DNA from: Musa acuminata AAA Group
Taxonomy: Eukaryota > Streptophyta > Magnoliopsida > Zingiberales > Musaceae
Assembly (NCBI RefSeq): GCF_036884655.1
Contig: NC_088339.1
Span: 25,749,501-25,813,500 of the forward strand
Reading direction: 5' to 3'
DNA: 64,000 bases
The notes beneath the pieces were generated by a model. It saw only the letters and a program-made list of their open reading frames with translations, was not told where the DNA came from and made no database searches. A program made the position numbers and the translations under genes. Positions 26,701-39,500 of the stretch are shown here, in pieces. Position 1 is the stretch's first letter. Every line of letters begins with the position of its first letter.

Positions 26701-29700
26701 TTATGCAGGCATGCAAAAGAAACTCATCGCTGCATACCATCTACAGAAAAGAGAAGGCCTTAAGAATTAGCATCTCAAGTTTTTTTTCCCAAGGCTTATA
26801 AATAAAGGAGAGTCCATAAGCAAACAGTTAAGCTTGCTGACTACTTTTATGTTTATGGTCTGCTCTATGTGATGGAGTTTCAATCTAATAATGTTATTTC
26901 TTAATGCCATTGAATGCCTTTTTTTTCCCAGCAGTTTGATACTTGTTCGATTTAACCTTTTATTATTTTCTCATGATTGGTTCTATCTTTTCTTACTTGT
27001 ATATCTTTTTGTTGACTTAGGTATGTCTTAAAGCGGAGGTTTGATCGTGGATCATATGGCGAAGTTTGGTTGGCCTTTCATTGGAATTGTTCCCAGGATA
27101 GTGATATATACAACAGCAGCCATAAAAACTTGTATCATTTTGCTTCGAGTCTGCATATGGATACATCTAAGTGCAATATGAGTGCAAGCTCTAAAACATC
27201 CAATAGACATTGCTCTACTGATCAGAGGGACAGCAATTTGTTCATTCTGAAGCGGATAATGGTAAGATAATGTGCACTTTTTTGTCCAATTAGTTCTTTA
27301 TCAATAGCACGTTTGAAATATTAAATTTTTTTCTATTGTTATTGTGTATGTTTTTTTCTTTTTAACTGTTGGGACTTGGGATATTATGTAACCTTAGGCA
27401 CCCAATTAAGTTTGCCCACATGATGACCGAGGAAAATAAACCTTTCTTAGACATAGTCCTTAATGTCACTTATACTAGCTTTTTCTGATGAAATTAGACT
27501 TGCCAGAGAAAGTCATTTATCAGATAGGAAATATCTGTTACTTTTGAAAACCTATTTGGTATGTTGGTTTCTATTTTAACCTTCAAATCTTAGGCAATCA
27601 TACAGTTGATCTGAAATTAATCTTGACATTCTATCTTGATATTGCAGGTGAAATTATCAAGTGAATATGCAGTCAAATCATAATATGTAGGAGTACTAAG
27701 TAATCATGAATTCATGATTGAGGAAAATTCCTTTGAAGAAATATAAATAAGTGGCCTTGTGGTTTGTTTCTTTAACAATAATGATGGAGATAAAAGATCA
27801 TTTTGCCTTATAAAATTCTACTAGTTCTTGTTGAAGCCCAGGCCCATAATATATATGTTATAGGAAGTGGTAAATATGATTGATTTAAATGAATGTTGAA
27901 AACTTGAAATTGCATGATTTTGCATATACATGTACTTTTGCATATACGAAGTGGTAGAACTCCATGGTGTATATTTTTTCGATGATAATATTTTGATTGG
28001 GAGTTCAATGAAGTTAATTTCAAACTTTGACTTAGGGAGATAATTCTTACTTCTTGGAAACCAAAAGTTTTAAATTAAGATTAAGAATAAATATATGAGA
28101 TGTAATTTTCACTAATGTTAATAGAAGAACTAAGGATGTAGTCTAGATGGATTGTTAAGAACTTCTTCTAAGTGAAAACTTTAGAGGTAAAATATCTAGG
28201 ATCTATTATTCAACATTATAAATAGATTGATGAAGATATTTCCATAGCAGGGTTTTTAATACTATTCTGTACCGGCCGTATCAGTTTGCCAGCTGATTGG
28301 CATGCGGACCGCCCGCTATCGGTCGGTATCAACCTGGTTGCGGTGAGGCGAGACGAGGAAGAATAGGACATTCGAAGAAGAGGGAGAAGCATTGTCTTCC
28401 ACCGATGCGTCGTCACCAGCGTCTCGATGAACCTGAGCCTATTGAATCTCGGCGTGAACTTGTCTTCCACGCCCTTTCTCGATCCCGATCCGATCCCGAT
28501 CTAGGAGGTAACAGCGAGGAGAGTCGTACCTCTTTGGAGGAGGAGCTGGAGGCACAGGGATCAGAGGAGGCAGCAGCGAGAGCAGCGGAAGAGGCGGCTG
28601 CGAGGAAGGCAGCAAAGACCCCAGCCTTCTTCATCTTTGAACGGTCTCCTTTGTCCACTGCTGCTGCACGTAGAACCTTCCAATGTCATCTTTCTTCTCC
28701 CCACCTCCTTAACATCGAAGGCCATAGACGAGGCGATGAGGAAAAGAAGGACAAGGCAACGACGACGAGGCTACCGCTCGGTACACCTTGTATCTTCTTT
28801 ATATCTTTATATATTGATTTTTATATCTTTTTATATAAAAAGATATATATTTTATATTTTTTGTATATTAATTTATATATATATATTTATTTTTTTATAT
28901 ATTTAGTATCGCTTGGTACTAAAATTGATTTTTATTTTTTTTCTAGGCATACCGCTCGATACGTTGTATTGTATCGTGTTGAGCAAAGCTCGGTACACAG
29001 ATACGGTATGAAATTTCAATTCTTGATCCATAGGATAAAAATTGAGTGATTAAAGTAGAGATGGGTGTAAGGAGTTTCTTGTGATCATAGGGATTAAAAG
29101 AAAAAGTATTTAAGATAGTTGTTGGCCAACAAAGCTCTATTGATCGAAATGTTTGGTAGTTAATAAGTAACTTGTACAAGAAATTTGTGATACTAAATTG
29201 ATAATGTTGTTAAGGTGGATGTATGGAATTACTAGGAAAGATTGATAAAAATAATTTCATTGGTCAACAATTAGACATAATTTGAGTGAAGGATAAAATG
29301 AGGAAGGATCATACAAACATATTCCAAGGGGAACTATAGATGTTATGGTTGGAAGAGGTGTGGCTACTAGTTTAATGGTGCAAAGAGAGGTAGAGAAAGA
29401 CCTAGAGATTTGAATATCCATGATTTAACTTAGAAATTTAGAATATTGTTTTGTAATTGGTAGGAAAAGATCTATGTACAAACAATTGGGATCAAGAATT
29501 TTAATTTACTGCCCAATGTAAGCCTTAGCCTTGTACAGGTGGTATGAGGTCGTGCTGGGCATTATACCCTATTCCACGTGTAGGATGTCAGATAGGTGAA
29601 AACTCCATACTGAACCATACTAGATGGTATTGCAAACCTTGATTAGGACATTATGGTTGTTATTATTGTACTTAGTAATTTTATATTATTATAGTTAATT

Positions 29701-30877
29701 TCATTGTATCTATTTAATGCATAGCTTTACTGAATTATATATAACAGACAGATTTTAAAGAATACAGTGGAGGCACCATGGATGCTGCTTGCTTTCTACC
29801 ATGAATACAACTTGTAGGGTAGGATAATTCACCAGAAATTTATCATTCTTGGTTTATAATACAGGAATTGTTAACTCTAATATTTTTTTGCACCTCTATG
29901 GTATTATCCTTTATTTTGATGGGTATATATTGCTAGTGTACCAGTTGATGGTGATGGTCTGGAAGTTCAAAATTTTCTTCTTTCTTGCTGTTTTCTATAA
30001 AGTTGTTTTTTTAATACACATTAATATTTCACTTACATGTAGAGCTTTACAAGTTTGAGTTCCTGATATAATAAATATTAGGTGGAGAGAGGGACCAATG
30101 CTTACCTGAGTGGCCTGCGTGAAAAGTACTTTGGAGAACTTTTTTCAAATGCTTCTACGTCTCTAGGGGGTTCAATTACAGAAACACCAACAACCTTTTC
30201 TGTAGATATACAATCTGATTTCTCTGATCTTTTGCAAAAGAACATGTCAGATAATGATGAGGTGGATGATATCTTTGATTCAACAAATACTTACGCTAGG
30301 AATTATGGAGCAATGCCGATAAGCTATGAAGAAGGTTTAAAACATATAGCTAGATATGTAGAATCATTTGAGTCAGAATCAAAAGAATTATGGCTTGTTT
30401 TTAGTAATGAAGGAATGTCTCTATCAAAGCTGATATATACAGCAGAAGAATCAAAATCATTCACCAATAATGAAAGGGATGAAAAAGTGAGGAATGTTAG
30501 AGTACTACGTCCTTCTTCCTGGTGGCACTGGTTAAGGACGACAGAAGCAGGACAAAACGAAATGAAAGACCTCATATGGCAGCTGGTATGTCTTCATCAC
30601 TTTTGTTCTCTATCGATTTCCTTCTTAGCATCACATGCATGTTTTCTTCATCCTTTTTTTTTATCTTTCTATGAATAGAAATGATAGACACCTTAGTGTC
30701 CTTGGAAGTATACACTGTAGTTCTGTGATGTTACAAGGTCTATTTTTATTGGTACTATTAACATGATCTTTGGCAAATGAACATTCATGTGAGCCATGTC
30801 ATCCGCGTAAAATCAAATGGAACTATTTCACAAATTTATGGTTAAATACATAAATTTAAATAATTATTAAAATATTT

Positions 30878-30915
<38 letters not shown>

Positions 30916-33900
30916 CTTAACCATCATTAAATCATTTACATTAAAGTGAAACAATGTCATTGCAAAGAAGCATCCATCAGGGATATATCTGTGAAATGTT
31001 AAATCATTTATATTATCCCTTAAGTTTTATAGAAGCATCTGATCTTATAATAACTTTTGGGAAAATGTTTACATAAAGAAATTATCAGGGATATATCTGT
31101 GAAATGTTTAAAAAGTATTCATGTCTGATACAGGTAAGGTAACCATTTGCCAGTCTCCTACAGATAGTTTATTACTACTTTCAAAGAGAGTATAGCTTAA
31201 AGTTGAAGGCTCTAAGAATCATTTGACTAAATATGACTGTCAACTATCAACTTGTCAATCCTATTTGATGTCATTTTTTTTCCAGCTGCAAGTTTAGGCA
31301 TCAAAGGGAGTAACATGAGAGCCAATTATAAATGAAAAATAGGATCTTCTTCAAATGCAGACACTCAACCAAAGAACAAACTGAACTGGGGCTTTGGTCA
31401 AGCTGTGAACATAACTTTCCAGTTTCGACTGAGTTTTTATTATTCAAATCCTTAAAGTTGGGCAAGATCTCAACTTGGCAGTTGGACTGGTTTGGCTTGA
31501 AATGTTTGTGAGGTATGACCATATAGGTTGACTATTGGTCTATAGTGATTGGAGTGTGCGACACACAATTCTGCAGAATGCAGATGATCTAGTGTCCTTT
31601 TCTTACAGATGTCCAAGCCTTATCAAGAATTAAAAAAAAAAAAGAATGAATGAAATACAATAGAGAATAAACAGCCTCCAACAAATCTAGGCATATGGTT
31701 CTAGGAGAGGATAATTATGAGCTTAAGATATGTAGTAATCAGGTTTCAGTTGCATTTGATTTATGGTCTTCTTAAGGTGATGATTTAGATAGTATCTTTG
31801 GTCGAGACACTTAACATGTTGCCTTCGTATTGTTTGGTCAGTGAAGCCCCTTAAGGTCCCATATATTCATTGTATGCAAGAAAACATGTTCATTACGAGC
31901 ACCATTTATGTTTATTATCATTTCATATCATTTTATGCTTGTAGTTGTCACATTATGGTGGTAGGAAGTAAGCTTATTAGTTTATGGAGCCTTAGAAAAT
32001 GTCATCTGGGTTTTTTTTTTCTTAACCTTGCCTAAATATACCAATGCTTATTCTTATATGTTTTTTTGTCTTTGTTTTAGTTACTGGCTCTCAAAGCTTG
32101 TCATGATCGCAATGTCACCCATAGAGACATTAAACCTGGTAAGAGTATCATGACCTTGTATCTTAATTCTATATTTTAGTTGCTAATCCTGCTGTGTCTG
32201 TAATGAAACTCCTAATCTGGTACGATGACATAAATGAAAAATATTTTGAAAGTCTTCTTTACATCCCATACTCTCTCTCCCCTCCCCCCTCCCTTTCTTT
32301 TTTTTTTATTCTTAGTTGATGTTTTATAAAAGGATTGCAATCTTGTATGAGAGTCCTGGACCAGTCCCTGGCCTGACTGATATGTACTGATTAGTACCCA
32401 GTGTATCAGTACATGTTACACCGATATGCACCAAAGACTCGAAGAGGAAGAAGAAGGAGAAGAGTAAGGAAGAGCTGACAATGGAGGAAGAGTAAGGAAG
32501 AAGAGGAGGTGGTGGAAGAAGATGAAGAAGAGCAGGTGGTGGAGGAACAAGAGAAGGATGAAGAGGAAGAAGAGGAGGTGGAGGAGCATGAGGAAGAAAG
32601 AAAAAGAGGAAGGAGGAAGAAGAGGAGGTGGTGGAGAAACAGGAGGAAGAGGAAGAGGAAGAAGAAGAGGTAGTGGAGGAAGAGGGGAGCAGAAACTCGG
32701 GTATCGACCTCGGGTACACTGGTATCGACCTCGGGTAACTTGCCAGAGGTAGGCAGCATGCCTTGAGTAGCTGGGACGTAGTTGTTGCAGATGGCAGCAA
32801 TGGTTCACATGGCTGTACACATAAGGGAAGAGGACGGCAGCGGTGCTCATGTGGCTATGCATGTACAGAGAAGAGAACGCGAACCCTAATCCTGGTTTTA
32901 AGTTTTTTTATTTTCTTTTTTAATAGATTGGACCAAACCACCAAAATGCGGGTGATCCACTCTTTGGGCTCGGGCCAGTATACACCGGTTGGTATGAACC
33001 GAACTGGGCAAAATTGCACTCCATGGTTTTATTAGCGATGCTGATTTTAATATTAAGCCAGGTTTTAGGATCTATTCCATTTCAGTTTTTTTTAATTGGT
33101 AACTAAAAATACTCTCTATGCAGTTCTTTTATTCTTAACAAAATTACTTCTATGGTTCTTTCTTGGAGTCTGTATTTCTTTCTGTTCCTTTTAGTTTATT
33201 TTTCTTTATATTATAGATTTTGCATGGACTGGTACTTAATCACATACAAGGATCCAATAATATCTTTTGTCCTTCTTGCTAGTCTATTATTCTTAAAAGC
33301 TTATTTGGATGTTTTTCTATGTCCTTTTCAGGATATATAAACAGTGCAATCCTACTTCTTTTTAGGGTCCTTGTCTGTGATGAACTCAGGATTATCCTTT
33401 TTTGTTTCACTTCTTCCCATGTCTTGTTTGGCCTTTCTATTTTTGCAGCATCTCCAGATTTGAAGGCTTAGCTCTCAGTATGAATGCACAGAATGGTCAT
33501 TTTTAGTCCAGTTTGACTATGCAATTTAAATTTGTATCTTTTTGTTTCCAGAAAGATCTCTAAGACACATATTTTTAGACTTGAATACTCATTTATTTAA
33601 TAATAATGTGATTTTGTAAGAACCATAAGTTTTCCCTCGTCTTATAATTACTTGTGTCAAAGTGTTGCATCAGTTGTCTGGTTCATTTAGTGTTATCTGT
33701 AGATTTACTACATTTCATAATCTTGGTTTTCACTTATTAAGCTAATGTAAGTGTTTATTTTGTTTGTAGAAAACATGATTGTATGCTTGGAAGACGTGGA
33801 CACAGGAAGATGCTTAAGCAAAATTCCCAATGGGGATAGACAAAATCATCTAAAAATGTACATACTTTTGCCATTATCTTGGTTCTTCCTCTTGCAATTT

Positions 33901-36483
33901 TCTTTATTAATATTGTAGAATATAATCAACAGACTGACAATTATTTCAGTAACTGAAAAAAGGGAATGTTATTAGGTGTAGAAAAGTGAGAATCTTGGTA
34001 AGAATTGTTTGTTTATATATGCACATTTTTCTTATAGGTATATCTGTTTAATTTTTTATCCATGTATGTATTAAATAAATAAGTGAACTGATATAAATCA
34101 GATGGGTAGTACCTTAGTCATTCCTGTTTGATCCCATTAGCATGTGTAATTTCTTATAATCTTCTATGTTAAACAAATAATATTAAGAAAGAAACTGATC
34201 GTTGACAAAGGCAACATTGTGCTGATTCCACTGAAGATGAATGGTCTACAAGTCTACACACAATTATAGAGAATTTGGACTATAGAAATATGCTGCTTAT
34301 ATCATCAGATAAGATGTGATTACTAGCATAACTAGTATTTAATGGAGAAAATGTGGAGGTTTGAGCTTTATATTTCCTTTTAAAGCTTAAATATATTCAC
34401 TTTCTTTTGCCAATCTACATTTGATGAGCTAGTTTACACTTATGGGTATAATCATAGTTGTAAATGGGACATTGATTTCGCTTATTGAATTAGTAATTGG
34501 GTCTAGTTTTTGTTTTATTCCACAGGCGGATTATTGATTTTGGCAGTGCAATTGATGATTTCACCATGAAGCATCTTTATGGATCTGGGCCAACTAGGTA
34601 AGAAGTCATTTCTGATTATTGCATAATCTTTTAAGGAAGTTGATCTGGTTGTCTTGGGGAGCTAAGTCTATATTTATTTTGTTTGTTTGTTTCTGCTATA
34701 GTTGGCCAACCCACCGGCAGCCCTATTCACCTTTCTAAGCATTTGTTACATTGTCACAATTTATAACAGAGATACATGTTAATTTTCCAGGGAATTTTCT
34801 TGTGGCAGTATAGGGTTTCAGTTCAATTAAAATGCAAGATATTTCTCCTCAAGAGGCATCTCATACCTTATTTTGTGTCTTTAGTTGCTTGTTTTTTTTA
34901 TGTATTTGTCTTTTGTCCAAGAAAATTGGGCGAACAAAATTTGGTCAGAATGTTGATAATATATTAGCACAGTCATGTTTCAAAGTTCCAGAACATTTCA
35001 GTGGAACATTTTGTTCCTGGGGCTTCCAAGATAAAAGAAAAGGGGTATAAGAACCACCAAACTAATTACTAAAATAGAAAACGGGTCATGACTGTGCTCT
35101 TTATATGACAGAATTGGACCAACCTGTTTACCAAATGTATAAAACCAGTCTTTCTTTTCAACATTTGGTTTTGATTATCAGATCAGCACTAAGCATCTTA
35201 TAGGTTGGTATTGGTCTCTATCTAATTTCTTTATATTATATTTATGGTGATATTAATCAGTATAAAAGGATTACCTTTTCAAGTACCGGACCTGTTTCGG
35301 CAATCTATCGGACCAGTATGTACCAGTGTACCAATACATGGTACGTTGGTGTGTACTGGTGTTTCTGCGTTTCTACGAGGAAGAAAAAGAGGGAGAAGAG
35401 GAAGGAGTGGTGGAGGAATAGAGGAGGAAGAGAGAAGAAGGAAGAAGGAAGATGAGGAAGCGGTGGAGGAAGAAGAAATAAGAGGAGGAGAAGCAGCAGC
35501 GGAAGTGTCGAAGTGGCAGCGGCAACAGCAACAGCAAAGCGGCAGGGGCAATGGCATTGTACGCGAAGAGAATTTGTTTTTCTTCTTTTTGAACGTTGAG
35601 TTGGATAGGGCCCCACCACTTTTTTTATTTTTTTTATTATTTTAACTGGACCGCCCGAAACGGAGGTGGTCCATGTATCGGCCCATGCTTCGTATAAAGG
35701 ATTAAATTTTCGATTGTATCAATCATGGTGGATCATTTTTGCTTGTTTGACCATTGACCAGTATGCAGAGAGAATTTCATCTGGTCCAATTTGGAACTGA
35801 GCTTGCCACCTAGTAAGCCTGATCCATACTGGGTGCTAGGCATACCTATACCATTTTTATATTCACTATTGGCTATTGCTCATCTCCTCATTGCTGCATA
35901 GCCGCTGTCTTCTCGCCACTGCTCCTTCCCCTCTGTTGCTTGTCTATGTTGTCTTGTCTCTACCTGTTCACCCCATGATACCATACCTGTCTGCCTTTTC
36001 TCCCCCCCCTCTCTCTCTCTACTTGTAGTCATCTGGGGGTTTTTGGTTGTCGCTGATCCACATCAGCATTTGGTACACTATACAATATTGTCCTGTACCA
36101 GCCTGGCTACTGATCTCTATCAATACTGAATCAAGATCTTAATTCTGGACAGTATAAGTCAATGTCTTGCCTAGTATTGCAGTACCATAACAGTTCCAAC
36201 TGGTTGCCAAAACAAGTGTTTATAAGGCAGAACTTTCTTCTCCATTGAAAGTTGTGGATTTGAATTTAACATCAGATTGGAATTTGCTTATTTCTGCAGT
36301 GTTGAGTCCATAGGAAAGTATTGCAGTTATTATGTCCTACTATTAACCTATGACACACTAGGCCATTGATAACTAAACACGAGTCCAACAAAGAGGTTTG
36401 ATTTTCTTTATTTAACTAGTGATATTGCCCTATATCAAAAGTAATGGCCATGTAGTCAACTCCAGATTGGTGGGACATTGTAT

Positions 36484-36515
<32 letters not shown>

Positions 36516-39500
36516 GTAGAGGTGTATATAACGAAAATATATTCAAGAGTTCAAGAAGTTAGTCCCATTCTATATTTTACCAAGTTCCTTTAATAAGACT
36601 ATTTATTGAGAATATAATTTGTGTGCTGCAAGCTTAATATCCAACTAAAATGACATCATGGAGTGGGTAAGTACATCTTTGATCATGTGGACCACCTTGG
36701 ACTTTAGGAAGCCATTTATAGATTGTACTTAATGATAGATGGAAAAGATGTAGTATAGATTATGCACACTCACTGTAAACATGGTAACAACATTAGCATA
36801 GTGGATGTTTACCTGTTATTTTCTGGTTGAAGATTTTCTTAGGATCAGGGATCCATTTTCACACACCATTTAATCTGTTCTGGTGTGGATATCTTTGTCG
36901 TAGATGATATAGGAAAATGCTTTCTTTGGTCACTATTGGGTACAACCAATAGATAAATCAGATCTTTCTGTTAAAAGAAAAGATTGAGTTGGTTTTTACC
37001 CATCCAGGTGCTTCAAGTACTGTATGGTGAAGTTCTAGCTTAATTTTGTTGTGGTTCATTGTGTTTATGTGGACCAAAACATCTCTCTCCTATTTTGTGA
37101 ACCTTCGAATTCTTATTAGTGTCTTAGTAAGTATAGCCAAAAATCATCGTTTAGGGTACTGGACCCATTTCGGTGATCTAGTCGGACCGGTATACTAGTC
37201 AATATCGGTGTACGCTGCGTCAGTACCAGTGATTTAAAAAGCGTTAGGCGCCAAAAGGCGCCAAGGTCCAAAAACGCCCGAGGCGCTAGGCGCTCGTCTA
37301 GGCGTTCGCCCGAGCGAAACGAGGCGCTAAAATATAAAAATATATAATATAATTAATATAATTATTTAAATAAAAAATATGCTATTAAATTAAGAAAATC
37401 GAGTACAAAATCACAATGTCATATTAATAAAAAGTCTCAAAAATCAAAACAATAAAATTTTACATCAAATCTATTGAGTTGCTCTGTACACTTGCCATTT
37501 ATTCTGAAACCTAACAATAATTTTGAATAAATAAAAATTAATAGTATTAAAATCAAAATAATATATTATTAATCTAATAAATAAAAATACTATTATTAGT
37601 ATACAGTTAGCAATATACTGTTAATATACTGTTAACAGTATAGTGAGAAGAGTGTGAGAAGACCGAGGCTGCTAAGGCAACGACAGCGGTAGCGGGAGCG
37701 GCGAGCGATAGCGGGAGCTGCGAGCGACGACAACAGCGATGAGCGACGATTGTGGTAGCGGCGAGTAGTGATAATGGCAGCGGCAGTGGCAGCAGAGAGC
37801 AACGACAACGGAGAAGAAATCTCAACGGCAAAATCGCGAGTGTTAGGGTTGGGGAAGTCGGGGAAATCGTGAGAGGGAGCCTATCGGTGATTTAGTTGGT
37901 TCGATTGAACCAACTAAAGCACCGGAGACTGAACCAGACATAAAACACTGGTTCGGTCGCCTGGTTTAACCCGGGCGCTCGCCCAAAGCGCCCGGCGCCT
38001 GGGCTCGGGCGAGCGCCTAGGCGGCGCCTCGTTGAAGCGAGGCGCTTGGACATGAAGCGAGGCGCTCGGGCCTCGCCTCGCCTCGCCCGAGTGCCTAGGA
38101 GAGCGCCCGAGCGCCTATTGAAATCACTGGTCAGTACGCCGGTATGTATCGACGTTTCGAAGAGGAAGAAAAAGGAGAAGAGGAAGGGCAGGTGGAGGAA
38201 GAAAGGAGGAAGTGGAGGAAAAGGAAGAAGGGAAAGTAGTGGAGGAGAAGAAGGAAGAAGATGGAAGAAGAGGAGTAGAAGAGGTGGGAGTGTACCTAGG
38301 AAGAAGAAGGAACATGGCGGCAGCAGCATTGCGAAGCAATGGCGATGATAGTGGTGTCGTGAAGCAATGGCGATGACAACGGCATCACAAAGCAGTGATG
38401 GTGGCAGTAGCATTGAGAAGCAGCAGCGGTGGCGGCAGCAGAGTTGAATGCGGCACCGTTATTTTAGGTTTTTTATTTTTTTTTGAGATGGACAGGCTGC
38501 CCGAAACAGAAGTGGTCTGCGTATCGGTCCATGCTCGGACCGGTATGTATCGGCCATTCTATACCATTTTGAGTGGTGCGATAATCCTTGATTGTAGCAT
38601 ATCAGTTACTTATCACCATGTTATCTTATTAGTGTAGCATATTAGTTAATTATCACCATGTTATATCGTGCCTGATTCATGTTGATTAGTAGAGTTTTTG
38701 CCAAAGCAATTTGGCTATGAGTTATATGCATCATGGGATCTATTTTGTTCTTTATTGTATTCTTTTAGTTTACAATCAGTAGTCACTAAATGCAATCTAT
38801 GTATTGTCAGAGATTTATTATGCATTGCTAGAGCTTTTGGACCATGTTTAATGATGACTTCTATAAAATTTTGTCAATCCTTGAGACTGATATATTTATA
38901 TGTTGGTGAAAATTCCACACAAATATCTTCTAATTTGATTATAAAGTTGTTTATTTCTTTGGTGTTCCTTACATATTGCCTTTTCCTTTATGGTTTCCAG
39001 ATCTGAACAGACCTTTGAGTACACTCCACCAGAAGCTTTACTTAATGCGAGCTGGTTTCAGGGGCCAAAAAGCGTAACACTGAAGTTTGCAACTTTCTTA
39101 TCATTTTTTAATATTCTGATATTGGAAAATCCTATGGGTCAATTTTATATAGTTAACTCTTCTAAAATTTATTCTTCTTTCATGAGCTTTGCACTTAGTA
39201 TTGCAGTTGATGTTTTATCTTCACATGCATGCTGATAAAAAATTTGAATTATACATGATGACTTTCTTTCTTTATAGGTATGACATGTGGAGTGTGGGAG
39301 TTGTGATGCTAGAGTTAATTTTAGGATCCCCTCATGTTTTTGAGATAAATGATCGTACCCGTGCTCTGTTGGACCAGCATCTTGAAGGTTGGAGTGAGCA
39401 TACCAAGGAGCTTGCATATAAGTAAAATTCTACTCTTGAGTAGTCTCAAGTCAACCTCTCTTTTAGTTTCATGGTAACCTTGGTAAAATTCTATGATATA

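Noticed and set aside
28297..29049. 250-codon open frame
   Set aside because: Entirely inside a repeat insert; Glu/Arg- and Tyr/Ile-rich low-complexity sequence from purine and TA runs.
32324..32862. three long Ser/Pro/Leu-rich minus-strand frames
   Set aside because: Translations of the complement of a GAAGAGGA-type purine core; the same kind of frames appear in the other copies of this repeat.
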